From Ruminococcaceae bacterium D5 (lineage in GTDB: Bacteria > Bacillota > Clostridia > Oscillospirales > Ruminococcaceae): a stretch of 64,000 nt of DNA. The notes under the pieces were generated by a model. It saw only the letters and a program-made list of their open reading frames with translations, did no database searches and was not told the origin of the DNA. Position numbers and translations under genes: made by a program. Location: NCBI GenBank assembly GCA_900113995.1, contig FORK01000015.1, positions 23,139 through 87,138 on the forward strand. The letters run 5' to 3'. Every line of letters starts with the position of its first letter. Within the stretch, counting starts at the first letter, position 1. Positions 32,961-42,615 of this stretch are shown one piece after another.

Positions 32961-34112
32961 GTGGCTTCTCAGCGTCCCGCAAAGCATCCTCCCCGGACGG
33001 TCAACGGGCCGATGGACGCAACCTTTTTGATCATTGTTCTGGTGCTCGTCTCGTTCGGGCTGATAATGATGTTCTCAGCGAGCTACGCCAACGCCTTCTA
33101 CCTCAAGGGCAACTCGCTTTTCTATATCTCCCGGCAGCTTCCCGCCGCGGCGTTCGGCATCTTTGTCATGCTCGTCGCATCGCGGGTGGATTACCGCATC
33201 TTCAAACCGCTGGCCTTTCCTCTCTACCTCGTTTCGCTGGTTCTGCTGGTGATCGTCCTGTTTATGAAGCCGCTGAACAACGCGCGGCGCTGGATCTTTA
33301 TCGGGCCGATCAACTTTCAGCCCTCTGAGATTGCAAAATTCGCGGTTGTCATCTTCTTTGCGGCCCTGATCTGCAAAAACTACCAGAAGATGACCACCTT
33401 CCAATACGGCATCGGCGTTTTTCTCCTCGCTCTCGCCCCGGTCGTTCTTCTGATGATCAAGGAGCCCCACCTTTCCGGAACCGTCCTGATTATCTCGCTG
33501 GGCGCGGTCATGATGTTCATCGGCGGCACCGATGTGCGCTGGTTTATCGCGGGCGGCATCGTCGCGGTGGCGGGAATTGCGGCGGTCATCATCGAACCGG
33601 ATCTTCTCACCGTCCTCGCGCACTACGCCGGAGAACGGATTGAAATCTGGCTCGACCCCTTCTCCGATCCGATTGACGCAGGGTTCCAGACGGTGCAGTC
33701 GCTCTATGCCATCGGGTCCGGCGGGCTGATGGGGGCGGGCATCGGCGCCTCGCGTCAGAAATACCTCTACCTGCCCGAGCCGTACAATGACTTTATCTTC
33801 GCCATCGTCTGCGAGGAGCTTGGATTTGTCGGCGCGGTGGTCATCATCGGCATTTTTGTTCTGCTGATTTGGCGCGGCTTCGTCATTGCCACCCGCTGCC
33901 CCGACCGCTTCGGCTCCTTGGTCGCGGCCGGACTGACCGCCCAGGTCGGGCTGCAAACCCTGCTCAACATCGCGGTTGTCACCAACACCCTGCCGAACAC
34001 CGGCATCAGCCTGCCCTTCTTCTCCTACGGGGGCACCAGTCTGGTCATGCTGCTCGGGGAGATGGGGGTCATCCTGTCGATCTCCCGCAAAACCCCCATC
34101 GAAAAGGAATAG
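32961..34112 (+). CDS. ftsW: lipid II polymerase FtsW
   Basis: A 383-residue SEDS glycosyltransferase that polymerises lipid II at the septum. About ten membrane segments, with 'NNARRWIFIGPINFQPSEIAK' (about 103-123), 'KEPHLSGT' (a variant of the usual QPD-type 'PDLGT' region), 'LPEPYNDFIFAIVCEELGFVG' and 'TGISLPFFSYGGTSL'. The start is GTG 32961 with GAAAGGAGTG upstream. murD, which usually sits between mraY and ftsW, is absent. Confidence 0.94.
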   Translation: MASQRPAKHPPRTVNGPMDATFLIIVLVLVSFGLIMMFSASYANAFYLKGNSLFYISRQLPAAAFGIFVMLVASRVDYRIFKPLAFPLYLVSLVLLVIVLFMKPLNNARRWIFIGPINFQPSEIAKFAVVIFFAALICKNYQKMTTFQYGIGVFLLALAPVVLLMIKEPHLSGTVLIISLGAVMMFIGGTDVRWFIAGGIVAVAGIAAVIIEPDLLTVLAHYAGERIEIWLDPFSDPIDAGFQTVQSLYAIGSGGLMGAGIGASRQKYLYLPEPYNDFIFAIVCEELGFVGAVVIIGIFVLLIWRGFVIATRCPDRFGSLVAAGLTAQVGLQTLLNIAVVTNTLPNTGISLPFFSYGGTSLVMLLGEMGVILSISRKTPIEKE

Positions 34113-34188
34113 CCCCCTTCCGCGGCCGCGGTCCATCCTGTGGATTTTCCGATTTTATAAGCCTTTGTCAAGAATGGAGTGCCTGCAC

Positions 34189-35316
34189 ATGAAAATCCTG
34201 TTCGCCTGCGGCGGTACCGCCGGACATATCAACCCCGCGCTCTCGGTTGCGGATTCGCTCTGTGCCCGATATCCCGGCACCGAAGTGCTGTTTGCGGGCA
34301 ACCCCAGGGGGATGGAGGCGCGGCTCATCCCCAAGGCGGGCTACCCCTTCGCGCCGATCGAGGTAGCGGGAATCCAGCGCAAGCTCACCCTCGAAAACAT
34401 CGGCCGTAATTTCAGCGCCCTCTGCCTGCTGGCAAAGAGCGGACCACGCGCCGCCTCGATCATCAGGGGCTTTGGGCCGGATGTCGTCATGGGGACCGGC
34501 GGCTATGTCAGCGGGCCGATCGTCCGCAAGGCCCACCAGCTCGGCTGCAAGACGATTACCCATGAACAAAACGCCTTCCCGGGGGTGACCACCAAGCTGC
34601 TCGCGCCGGACGTTGACCGGCTTCTTCTGGCGATGGAGGGCGCGGCAAAGCACCTGCATCTCAAGAATCCGGACAAGCTGCGCGTCACCGGCAACCCGGT
34701 GCGGGAGGCGATCTTCTCGGCTGACCGCGAGGTTTCGCGGATGCGCCTCGGAGTGGACGGCCGCATCTGCATCCTCTCGTTCGGCGGGAGCCTCGGCGCG
34801 ACGCGGATCAATGAAGCGGTCGCCGACGTCATGGCCTGGCACCGCGGCAAAGCGAACATCCACCATATCCACGCGACCGGCAGCTACGACCACGAGGATT
34901 TTCTGGGGTGGATGCGCGACAAAGGACTGGACCTTGAGGGAAATCCCCATCTCGACGTGCGGGAGTACATCGACAACATGCCCACCTGCCTCGCGGCGGC
35001 CGATCTCGTCATCTGCCGCGCGGGAGCGATCACCCTTTCGGAGCTTGAGTGCGCCGGGCGTGCCTCAATCCTCATCCCTTCCCCGAACGTCGCGGAAAAC
35101 CACCAGTTCCACAACGCGATGGAGCTCGTCGAGCGCGGTGCGGCGGAAATTCTCGAAGAAAAGGATCTCACCGGTCCCACCCTCATCTCGCTGCTTCAGC
35201 GCCTGACCGGCGATCCGGCGCGTCTCGCCGCGCTGGGCCGCGCCGCCGCCTCGCTCGCCATCCGGGACGCCAACGAGCGGATTATCGCCGAAATCCTCGA
35301 TCTGGCCGGAAAATAG
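34189..35316 (+). CDS. murG: UDP-N-acetylglucosamine-lipid I GlcNAc transferase MurG
   Basis: A 375-residue peripheral membrane GT-B enzyme converting lipid I to lipid II. Seen: 'CGGTAGHINPALSVAD' (residues about 6-21), 'GNPRGMEARLIPKAGYPFAPIEVAGIQRKL', 'VMGTGGYVSGP', 'THEQNAFPGVTTKLLA', 'TGNPVRE', 'SFGGSLGATRINE', and 'CRAGAITLSELECAGRASILIPSPNVAENHQ' with the UDP-GlcNAc contact region. ATG 34189 follows AATGGAG. Confidence 0.96.
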   Translation: MKILFACGGTAGHINPALSVADSLCARYPGTEVLFAGNPRGMEARLIPKAGYPFAPIEVAGIQRKLTLENIGRNFSALCLLAKSGPRAASIIRGFGPDVVMGTGGYVSGPIVRKAHQLGCKTITHEQNAFPGVTTKLLAPDVDRLLLAMEGAAKHLHLKNPDKLRVTGNPVREAIFSADREVSRMRLGVDGRICILSFGGSLGATRINEAVADVMAWHRGKANIHHIHATGSYDHEDFLGWMRDKGLDLEGNPHLDVREYIDNMPTCLAAADLVICRAGAITLSELECAGRASILIPSPNVAENHQFHNAMELVERGAAEILEEKDLTGPTLISLLQRLTGDPARLAALGRAAASLAIRDANERIIAEILDLAGK

Positions 35317-35472
35317 CATCCTGCCGCATTCCTTTTGACGCCGTTCTGCACCCGTTTCTCACCACCCGCCGCAAGCCCGCATAAGATGGGGTGAAAGAGC
35401 ATTTCGCACCGTCTGAGGGGCGTTTTCCGAAGAGGGGACGCCTTTCCCGGTTTTGTAAGGAGGAAACGGTCG

Positions 35473-36723
35473 ATGCAACGACTACTGATTGACGGCGGGC
35501 GGCGTCTGGAGGGCGAAGTCCCCATCCACGGTGCAAAAAACGCCGTTTTGCCCATCCTCGCGGCCACCCTGCTCGGCGGCAGGTCGACCCTCTATAACTG
35601 CCCCGCCCTTTCGGATGTCGATGCGGCCGGAAAGATCCTCGCCATGCTCGGCTGCATTCTGGAACGGCAGGACGACAGGATCACCGTCGATGCGCGGGAC
35701 ATCACCTATCTCGACCTGCCCGAACAGCTCATGCGGGAGATGCGTTCCTCGATCCTCTTCCTTGGCGCGATTCTCGCCCGCTGCGGCCGGGCCTGCCTCT
35801 CCTTCCCCGGCGGCTGTGAACTGGGCGCGCGCCCGATCGACCTGCACATCGAAGGGCTGCGGCGGCTCGGCGCGTCGATCGTGGAGGAGCACGGCTGTCT
35901 CCGCTGCAGGATTGACGGCCGGTTCCGCGGCGCCGAAATCACCCTGCCCTTCCCGAGCGTCGGCGCAACCGAAAACATCCTGCTTGCAGCAGTCACCGCC
36001 GAGGGGCGTACCATCCTGCACAACGCCGCGCGCGAGCCGGAAATCTGCGACCTTGCAGACTTTCTCAATGCCTGCGGAGGAGCGGTCACCGTCGAAGGGG
36101 ACTGCATCACCGTCGAGGGGGTCGAGGCGCTGCACGACGGCGTGCACCGGGTGATTCCCGACCGGATCGAAGCCGCCACCTACCTCTGCGCAGGCGCGGC
36201 GACCGGCGGGGAGCTGCTGCTCGCGGGTGTCTGTCCCCGGCATCTTTCCGCCGTCCTGCCGATGCTCGAAAAAGCGGGCTGCCGGATTGAAGCCGGAGAA
36301 AACAGCATCCATCTGCGGGCACCCGCAAGGCTTTCCGCCGTCGATTCGGTCAAAACCATGCCCTACCCCGGCTTTCCCACCGACGCGCAGGCTCCGCTGA
36401 TGGCGGCGCTCTGCACCGCGCAGGGCACCAGCATGTTCGTCGAGAATATCTTTGAAGCGCGATACAAGCACGTCGGAGAACTCCTGCGGATGGGCGCGCG
36501 AATCGAAGTGGAGGGCCGGGTCGCGCTGGTGCGCGGGGTGGAATCCCTCTCGGGCGCAAACCTCTGCTGCACCGATCTGCGGGGGGGAGCGGCGATGGTC
36601 ATCGCGGCGCTCGCCGCCGAAGGCCGCAGCACCCTGATCGGCCTGCGCCACATCGACCGGGGCTATCAGGACCTCGAGCAGGGCCTGTGCCGGGTCGGAG
36701 CCAAGATTTCCAGAGAAAGGTAG
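35473..36723 (+). CDS. murA: UDP-N-acetylglucosamine 1-carboxyvinyltransferase MurA
   Basis: A 416-residue enolpyruvyl transferase, the first committed step of peptidoglycan synthesis. Seen: 'GEVPIHGAKNAVLPILAATLL' with the catalytic Lys22, 'RSSILFLGAILARCGRACLSFPGGCELGARPIDLH' in which Cys115 falls exactly at the fosfomycin-target position, 'PSVGATENILLAAVTAEG', and 'PYPGFPTDAQAPLMA'. A Cys at 115 predicts fosfomycin sensitivity of this copy. Unusual but not unique to find murA inside the dcw cluster. Confidence 0.95.
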   Translation: MQRLLIDGGRRLEGEVPIHGAKNAVLPILAATLLGGRSTLYNCPALSDVDAAGKILAMLGCILERQDDRITVDARDITYLDLPEQLMREMRSSILFLGAILARCGRACLSFPGGCELGARPIDLHIEGLRRLGASIVEEHGCLRCRIDGRFRGAEITLPFPSVGATENILLAAVTAEGRTILHNAAREPEICDLADFLNACGGAVTVEGDCITVEGVEALHDGVHRVIPDRIEAATYLCAGAATGGELLLAGVCPRHLSAVLPMLEKAGCRIEAGENSIHLRAPARLSAVDSVKTMPYPGFPTDAQAPLMAALCTAQGTSMFVENIFEARYKHVGELLRMGARIEVEGRVALVRGVESLSGANLCCTDLRGGAAMVIAALAAEGRSTLIGLRHIDRGYQDLEQGLCRVGAKISRER

Positions 36724-36732
36724 CCTCAAAGC

Positions 36733-37827
36733 ATGGGAAGAAAAAAAAGCCCAGTCGGGCAGCGGTCCCATTCGGCCGCCGCAAGGCGCAGAAAAAAGAA
36801 TGAACGGAAATACGCCTTCACCTGCTGCGTTGTCCTGCTGCTTCTGCTGAGCGTCGGAGCTGCCCTTTCGCTGACTGTCTTTTTTCCGATTGAGACAATT
36901 TCTGTCTCGGGCAGCACCCGCTATGCCGAGGGAGACCTGATGGAAGCGTCCGGTCTCAAAACGGGGGATAATATCCTCTGTTTTCGCGCCTCCGCGGCCG
37001 GCGACCGGCTGGTGGAGCGTTTTCCCTACATTGAGCGTGCGCGGGTTACCCGCGTGTTTCCGGATACCGTTTCGATTCAGGTCACCGAGTCTGAGGTTAA
37101 CACAGCGATTGAAACCGACGAGGGCTATCTGCTTCTGAGCGAGCGCGGACGGATTCTCGAAGGGCCGAATCCCTATCCGCCCGACGGCTGTCCCCGGATC
37201 ATCGGCTTCCATCTCTCGGGCACTCCCGCGCCCGGCAGCTATCTGCCGAAAACAGAGCAGGAACGCTTCGACCTTCTGCGCGAAATCGAAGCCGGGCTGC
37301 GGGAAAACGAGCTTTCTCCCATCAGTGTCATCGACCTGCGGGACCTGATCGAAATGCGTCTGCTCTACGACGGGCGGCTGGCAATCAAGCTCGGCAGCAG
37401 AATCGACCTTCCTTACAAGCTGCGGGCCGCCGCCGAGGTCATCCGCCTGTCGGTGGATTCCAAGACGGTCGGCACCCTCGACGTTTCGGTGCGCCCCACC
37501 ATGCGTCTGCGGGAAATCAATCTCTACGCGGCCGACGTGTGGCCGTTTCCCGAGTCGATGCGCGGCGATTATGAGCGCGCAATCCCCAAAATCAGGCCGA
37601 CGGTTCCCAAGCCGCCGGAGGCTTCCCTCTCCGCTCCGGCAGAGAGTCTGCCTCCCGCTTCCCCGAAGCAGCCCGAAGCAGAGCTGCCCGGCAGCAAGGC
37701 GGAGACGCCCGGCGGTGAAGCGGAGGAGGTATCCCCCTCCGAAGCCCCGGAAGAGGCGCCGCAGGAGGAAGAAGAAGAAACCTCCGACGACGAGGAGCTT
37801 CCGCCCCTCACCGTCATAGAAGCCTGA
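36733..37827 (+). CDS. ftsQ: cell division protein FtsQ/DivIB
   Basis: A 364-residue bitopic division protein. A basic cytoplasmic N-terminus, one membrane segment (about residues 29-50), a POTRA domain ('IETISVSGSTRYAEGDLMEASGLKTGDNILCF', residues about 53-84), then a beta domain ending about residue 260 ('GTLDVSVRPTMRLREINLYA'). A Pro/Glu/Ala-rich disordered tail of about 90 residues follows, longer than usual. It links the FtsL-DivIC complex to the synthase. It starts 9 bp after murA. Confidence 0.9.
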   Translation: MGRKKSPVGQRSHSAAARRRKKNERKYAFTCCVVLLLLLSVGAALSLTVFFPIETISVSGSTRYAEGDLMEASGLKTGDNILCFRASAAGDRLVERFPYIERARVTRVFPDTVSIQVTESEVNTAIETDEGYLLLSERGRILEGPNPYPPDGCPRIIGFHLSGTPAPGSYLPKTEQERFDLLREIEAGLRENELSPISVIDLRDLIEMRLLYDGRLAIKLGSRIDLPYKLRAAAEVIRLSVDSKTVGTLDVSVRPTMRLREINLYAADVWPFPESMRGDYERAIPKIRPTVPKPPEASLSAPAESLPPASPKQPEAELPGSKAETPGGEAEEVSPSEAPEEAPQEEEEETSDDEELPPLTVIEA

Positions 37828-37863
37828 TCTGCAAAAGAAATTTCAAATCCCCGGTGCAGGATA

Positions 37864-37892
37864 TTGCGCCGCAAATGCGTTCGTGTTAAAAT
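37864..37892 (+). promoter_or_regulatory. promoter in front of ftsZ
   Basis: TTGCGC (37864-37869) and TAAAAT (37887-37892) are 17 bp apart, giving ftsZ its own transcript besides read-through from the cluster. Confidence 0.6.
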
Positions 37893-37993
37893 AATGAATA
37901 TGTATAAACATCCGTCGGGATGTCCGGCGGACAAGCCTTGCAGATTTTGATTTCCACCTCCCAGCGGGGGATAAAATAGAGGAGGACGGTTAA

Positions 37994-39232
37994 ATGCAGA
38001 TGAACTTTGACATGGTGCCTGAGCATCAGCAGGCCACAGTCATCAAGGTGGTAGGCGTCGGCGGCGGCGGCGGCAACGCGATCAACCGGATGGTGCTCTC
38101 CGGGATGAAAAACGTGGAATTCATTTCGATGAATACCGATTATCAGGCGCTTGCCACCAGTCACGCCACCTACACCCTCAACATCGGCGCCCGGCTGACC
38201 AAGGGCAAGGGCGCGGGCGGGCAGGCCGACATCGGCCAGCGCTCCGCCGAGGAGAGCCGCGAGGAGATCGCAAAGCTTCTCAAGGGTACCGACATGGTCT
38301 TTATTACCGCCGGCATGGGCGGCGGTACCGGTACCGGGGCTGCGCCGGTCATTGCGGAAATCGCCAAGGATATGGGTATTTTGACGGTGGGCGTTGTCAC
38401 CAAGCCGTTCAAGTTTGAGGGGCGCCGCCGGATGGAGCACGCCGAAATGGGCATCACCGCCATGCGTGAGCATGTCGATGCTCTCATCGTTATCCCGAAC
38501 GAACGCCTTCAGCAGATTTCCACTGAAAAGATCACTCTCGCCAACGCCTTTGCGGCTGCCGACGAGGTTCTGCGTCAGGGCGTGCAGAGCATCGTTGAAC
38601 TGATCGGTACAACCGGCGTTATCAACCTTGACTTTGCCGACGTGACCAGCATTATGAAGGATGCAGGCAACGCTCACATGGGCGTCGGCCGCGCCTCGGG
38701 TAAGGATAAGGCGCGTCTCGCCGCCGAAGCCGCCATCAATTCCCCGCTGCTTGAAACCTCGATCAACGGTGCAAAGGGCGTCATTGTCAATATCACCGTC
38801 CCGCCGGATATCGCCCTCGAGGATGTTTACTCCGCTTCCGAACTGATTACCGACGCTGCACATCCCGATGTCAACCTTATTTGGGGCGTCGCCTATGATG
38901 AAAACCTCAAGGATGAGCTGGTGCTCACCGTCATCGCCACCAGCTTTGACGGAGAGGACGAATTCGCCATCCCCAGCTATATTCAGGATATCGCCAACTA
39001 TACCCCCAAGTCCGACCCCGCCACGCCGGTTCTCCCCGGCAAGGAGCAGCAGGCCCGGCCTGCGGCTCCCGCCGTTCCCGCAGCGCAGGCCCAGCAGCAG
39101 ACCGGCTACGTCCCCGCCCCTGAAGTGCAGCCCGCCCCTGCACCCGCACCTGCCGCTCCCGAACCGGAAGGAGAGGCGGAGGAGGACCCTTACGACGTCA
39201 TCATGAAAATCTTTGGCAAAAACAAGCGATAA
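37994..39232 (+). CDS. ftsZ: cell division GTPase FtsZ
   Basis: A 412-residue tubulin-like GTPase forming the Z ring. Seen: 'IKVVGVGGGGGNAINRMV' (residues about 17-34), 'FISMNTDYQAL', the GTP signature 'ITAGMGGGTGTGAAPVIA' (about 103-120), 'VTKPFKFEGRRRM', 'NLDFADVTSIM', and a final 'DPYDVIMKIFGKNKR' peptide for FtsA/SepF docking after a Pro/Ala-rich linker. GGAGGAC-type ribosome site before ATG 37994. ftsA is not present. Confidence 0.98.
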   Translation: MQMNFDMVPEHQQATVIKVVGVGGGGGNAINRMVLSGMKNVEFISMNTDYQALATSHATYTLNIGARLTKGKGAGGQADIGQRSAEESREEIAKLLKGTDMVFITAGMGGGTGTGAAPVIAEIAKDMGILTVGVVTKPFKFEGRRRMEHAEMGITAMREHVDALIVIPNERLQQISTEKITLANAFAAADEVLRQGVQSIVELIGTTGVINLDFADVTSIMKDAGNAHMGVGRASGKDKARLAAEAAINSPLLETSINGAKGVIVNITVPPDIALEDVYSASELITDAAHPDVNLIWGVAYDENLKDELVLTVIATSFDGEDEFAIPSYIQDIANYTPKSDPATPVLPGKEQQARPAAPAVPAAQAQQQTGYVPAPEVQPAPAPAPAAPEPEGEAEEDPYDVIMKIFGKNKR

Positions 39233-39339
39233 GGCAGATTCGATGTTTGGAAACTCTGGGCGGGGGCGGATGATTCCGTCCCCGCCGGGGCTTCTTTCCC
39301 GGCAAAACCGCCCGTATCAGGACAGGAGTGACAGGAACG

Positions 39340-40239
39340 ATGAAATTTTCGGTGGATAGGCCCATCGCACCCAAAAACGCGCTGTTCTGCATGGCAGCCT
39401 GTGCCTTCCTGTGGAGCACCTCCGGCGCGTTGATCAAGCTGGTTCGCTGGAATGGGATGGCCATCGCCGGGATGCGCAGCCTGATTGCCGGGGTCGTTTT
39501 GCTTGCCTACCTGAAGCTGGTCGGCAAAAAGCTGGTGGTCAACCGGCTGACCCTCACCGTCGGCTTCGCAGTAATGCTGAAGTTCGTCTGCTTCACCGTC
39601 GGCAACAAGCTGACTTCGAGCGCCAATATGGTGGCGCTGCAATACACCAACCCGGTCTTCGTTCTGATCTTTTCGATGCTCTTTTTCGGGCAGCGTTTCC
39701 GGCGCAAGGACATCGCGGTGGCCCTCGCCACGGCAGGCGGCATTGCCATGCTGACCCTCGAGGGAACCGGCAGCTCAACCATGCTGGGAAATTTTCTCGG
39801 CCTGATCGTTGGAATCACCACCGCCATCATGCATCTGATGAACGGCAAGGCCAAAAGCTATGCGGAATCCCTGAGCATAAACATCTTTGGAAACATCTAC
39901 ACCGCCGTCCTGATGTGCCCCTTCTTCTTTATCGGAGGCGGGCTTTCCTGGGACGCGGGAAGCGTCACCGGCATCCTGCTGCTCGGACTTCTTCAGCAGG
40001 CAGCCGCCTATATTGTCTACGGCTTTGCGATCCGCAATGCTCCCACCCTGAACTGTACCCTGATCGCAGCGCTCAATCCGCTCTTCAATCCGGTTTGGAC
40101 GGCGCTGCTGGTGCACGAATACCCCGGCCCGCTGACCCTTGCCGGGTTCGGGATCGTACTCGTCTCGATCACTCTCTGGACCCTTTCCAACGCGCGCGAC
40201 AAGGCGGCGGAACAGGCCAAAACGCCCCGCGGGGGGTAA
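39340..40239 (+). CDS. EamA/DMT superfamily transporter
   Basis: A 299-residue inner-membrane protein with about ten hydrophobic segments in two EamA repeats: first repeat 'ACAFLWSTSGALIKLVRWNGMAIAGMRSLIAG' (about residues 17-48), second repeat beginning 'NFLGLIVGITTAIMHLMNGKA' and ending 'ALNPLFNPVWTALLVHEYPGPLTLAGFGIVLVS'. Such carriers export or import amino acids or metabolites; the substrate is unknown. ATG 39340 is favoured because AGGAG lies 11 bases before it, whereas GTG 39328 has none. Confidence 0.88.
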   Translation: MKFSVDRPIAPKNALFCMAACAFLWSTSGALIKLVRWNGMAIAGMRSLIAGVVLLAYLKLVGKKLVVNRLTLTVGFAVMLKFVCFTVGNKLTSSANMVALQYTNPVFVLIFSMLFFGQRFRRKDIAVALATAGGIAMLTLEGTGSSTMLGNFLGLIVGITTAIMHLMNGKAKSYAESLSINIFGNIYTAVLMCPFFFIGGGLSWDAGSVTGILLLGLLQQAAAYIVYGFAIRNAPTLNCTLIAALNPLFNPVWTALLVHEYPGPLTLAGFGIVLVSITLWTLSNARDKAAEQAKTPRGG

Positions 40240-40299
40240 GTCTCTTTTTGACGGGCCAGCGTTTTTTCTCATTTGCCGGTTGTGCTTTTTACGCCGGTA

Positions 40300-40310
40300 T
40301 GCTATAATAT
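40300..40310 (+). promoter_or_regulatory. extended -10 promoter element of the SRP RNA gene
   Basis: TATGCTATAATA contains an extended -10 (TGC before TATAAT) about 70 bases before the conserved SRP core. A clear -35 is not visible. Confidence 0.55.
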
Positions 40311-40375
40311 AGAACAGCCTTTGTGCCGGAAACGGCGTATCGGCCCGGCAATGTTACTTTTGAGGCAGGACGGAC

Positions 40376-40515
40376 GTGTGCTCTGTCATGCGGGGATGTG
40401 GATCCTGTGCGACAAAGTTCTGTGAACCATGTCAGGCGGGGAACCGAGCAGCATTAAGCAGAGTGCTTTGTGTGCCGCAGGTCATCTGCATCCCCGCATG
40501 AGAGGGCAGCTCGCC
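40376..40515 (+). ncRNA. ffs: signal recognition particle RNA (4.5S type core)
   Basis: The Ffh-binding helix 8 is present: CCATGTCAGG, then a GGAA tetraloop region, then AGCAGCATTAAGC (40428-40459). The long arm pairs CATGCGGGGATG (40388-40399) with CATCCCCGCATG (about 40489-40500), and GACAAAG with CTTTGT. It scaffolds SRP for membrane-protein targeting. Exact ends are uncertain; the transcript may start near 40312 and end at the T run 40525-40530. Location before dnaX is the classic Firmicutes order. Confidence 0.88.
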
Positions 40516-40545
40516 CGGCCTGCTGTTTTTTGGGAGGTGTGCCAC

Positions 40546-42231
40546 ATGCGTCAGGCGCTTTACCGGCTTTACCGGCCCCGTACCTTTGAGGAGGTGGTGG
40601 GGCAGGAACCGATCGTCACCGTGCTGAAAAACGAGATGCGTCAGGGACAGCCCTCCCATGCCTACCTCTTTGTCGGCTCCCGCGGGACCGGCAAAACCAC
40701 CTGCGCCAAGCTCGTTGCCAAGGCGGTCAACTGTCTCGATCTGCGCGACGGCAGCCCCTGTGGGGAATGCGCCGTCTGCCGCGGTGTGGACGACGGCTCG
40801 CTGCTCGACGTGGTGGAGATCGACGCAGCTTCCAACAACGGGGTCGATTCGATTCGGGACCTGCGCAGTGAGGCGGTCTTCACCCCCGCCGTCGCCCGCT
40901 ACCGCGTCTATATCATCGACGAGGTGCACATGCTTTCGACCAGCGCCTTCAACGCGCTGCTCAAAATCCTTGAGGAACCGCCGGAGCATGTGATCTTCAT
41001 CCTTGCCACCACCGAAATTCAAAAGGTGCTCCCCACGATTATTTCCCGCTGCCAGCGTTTCGACTTTCAGCGGATCGAAAGCGAAATCATTGCCAGACGG
41101 CTGGCGGAGGTTGCCGGACGGGAGGGCTTTTCGCTCGACGGCGACGCCGCTTCTCTGATTGCCCGCCTTTCGGACGGCGGAATGCGCGACGCGCTTTCCC
41201 TGCTTGACGTCTGCGCGGCCAATACCGATGCGGTCACCGTCGAAACGGTCGCGGCAGCCGCCGGCCTGGCCGGCAGCGCACATCTGATGGAGCTGACCGG
41301 ACGCATTCTCGCCGGAGACACCCAGGGGATGCTCGAGGCCCTCTCCGCCCTGATTCAGAAGGGGATGGAGCCGCAGCGCCTGGCCGAACAGCTCGCCGCC
41401 CATTACCGCAACCTGATGCTTGCCAAGACCCTCGAGCACCCGGAACGGCTGCTCGACTGCCTGCCTACCGAGATCGAGACGCTTCGGGCGCAGGCGGGCG
41501 AAATCGCTCTGCCCGATCTGCTGCAGAGCATTACCGCCCTGCAGGATGCCGCCGCCCGGATGAGCCGCAGCACCGCCAAGCGTGCCGAGCTCGAGCTGGC
41601 CCTTGTTACCCTCTGTGAGCCCGCCGTGCGCACCGGCTATCAGGCGCTGCTCACCCGCATCGAACGCCTGGAAGCGGCGCTGCGCCGCGGTGCGCTCCCT
41701 GCGCCCCGCCCGGAGGAGCCTGTTCTTTCCGGAGAAGCAAAAGCAACTCCGGCTCCGCTTCCCGCATCGCCCCCAAAAGCGCCGGAAATTTCGCCGTCCG
41801 AGCCTCCTCCCCTGCCCGATGAGCCTCTCCCGGTGCCGGCGGAGACGCCCGTTGCATTTCTCCGGCAGGAAACAAAGCCGGCGGCAAAACCCGCTCATGC
41901 GCAGGAGGCGCAGCCTTTCCGTCCATGGCCGCAGGTTATTGACCAGCTTTCCAGCTTCAACAGCTCGATCGCCGGAATGCTTCGCGGCACCAAAGCTTAT
42001 TTTGACGGCCGTCGGATTTTGATTGACGTTTCCAACCCGGTGGTGCTTGAGATGCTCAAGGGCAACGACTACACCCGCCAGCAGATTAAGCATGCTATTT
42101 CAGAGGTCACCGGACAAAATTACGGCATCGGACCCTATCGTCCCCCCGTTGAGGCGAAGGACGAGGCGGACCCGCTGGAGCAGCTGATTTCTTCTCTGCC
42201 TCCGGCAGAGAATATTACAATCGAACGATAA
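40546..42231 (+). CDS. dnaX: DNA polymerase III subunits gamma/tau
   Basis: A 561-residue clamp-loader subunit. AAA+ ATPase: 'LYRLYRPRTFEEVVGQEPIV' start, Walker A 'GSRGTGKTTCAKL' (about 43-55), zinc-binding Cys cluster 'CGECAVC', 'VVEIDAASNNGVDSIRDL', Walker B 'IIDEVHML', sensor 'ATTEIQKVLPTIISRCQRFDFQRI'. A Pro-rich linker (about 395-455) leads to a tau-type C-terminus. ATG 40546 is chosen because upstream in-frame codons lie inside SRP RNA; GGGAGGTG is the ribosome site. Confidence 0.95.
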   Translation: MRQALYRLYRPRTFEEVVGQEPIVTVLKNEMRQGQPSHAYLFVGSRGTGKTTCAKLVAKAVNCLDLRDGSPCGECAVCRGVDDGSLLDVVEIDAASNNGVDSIRDLRSEAVFTPAVARYRVYIIDEVHMLSTSAFNALLKILEEPPEHVIFILATTEIQKVLPTIISRCQRFDFQRIESEIIARRLAEVAGREGFSLDGDAASLIARLSDGGMRDALSLLDVCAANTDAVTVETVAAAAGLAGSAHLMELTGRILAGDTQGMLEALSALIQKGMEPQRLAEQLAAHYRNLMLAKTLEHPERLLDCLPTEIETLRAQAGEIALPDLLQSITALQDAAARMSRSTAKRAELELALVTLCEPAVRTGYQALLTRIERLEAALRRGALPAPRPEEPVLSGEAKATPAPLPASPPKAPEISPSEPPPLPDEPLPVPAETPVAFLRQETKPAAKPAHAQEAQPFRPWPQVIDQLSSFNSSIAGMLRGTKAYFDGRRILIDVSNPVVLEMLKGNDYTRQQIKHAISEVTGQNYGIGPYRPPVEAKDEADPLEQLISSLPPAENITIER

Positions 42232-42253
42232 CTGTAAAAGGAGAACCGAAACG

Positions 42254-42610
42254 ATGAGAGCAAGACTTCCCGCAGGATATGGCGGCGGCCCCCAGAACCA
42301 GAAGGACCTGATGCGGCAGGCACAGAAAATGCAGGAGCAGTTTGCCGCGACACAGGCGGAGCTTGAGGCGCGTGAATTCAAGGTTACTTCGGGCGGCGGT
42401 ATGGTCGAGGTGACGATGAACGGCAAAAAGGAGATCACCGCTCTCGCCATCAAGCCGGAGATTGTCGATCCCGACGACATCGAAATGCTTCAGGACGTCA
42501 TCATGGCGGCAGTCAACGAGGCCAGCAAGCAGGTCGAGGAAACCAGCAACGCTGAGCTCGGCAAGATTACCGGCGGGCTGAACCTTCCCGGAATGCCCGG
42601 CCTCTTCTGA
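42254..42610 (+). CDS. YbaB/EbfC family nucleoid-associated protein
   Basis: A 118-residue DNA-binding protein of the YbaB/EbfC family: 'QKDLMRQAQKMQEQFAATQAELEAREF' helix (about residues 15-41), then 'SGGGMVEVTMNGKKEITALAIKPEIVDPDDIEMLQDVIMAAVNEA'. It forms dimers and coats DNA without strong sequence preference. Position between dnaX and recR is conserved across bacteria. AAAAGGAG precedes ATG 42254. Confidence 0.96.
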   Translation: MRARLPAGYGGGPQNQKDLMRQAQKMQEQFAATQAELEAREFKVTSGGGMVEVTMNGKKEITALAIKPEIVDPDDIEMLQDVIMAAVNEASKQVEETSNAELGKITGGLNLPGMPGLF

Positions 42611-42615
42611 GCGCG

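Noticed and set aside
40429..40545. Longer N-terminus for DnaX (start at 40429)
   Set aside because: Those codons lie inside the SRP RNA; family similarity begins at MRQALYRLYRP (40546), which has its own ribosome site.
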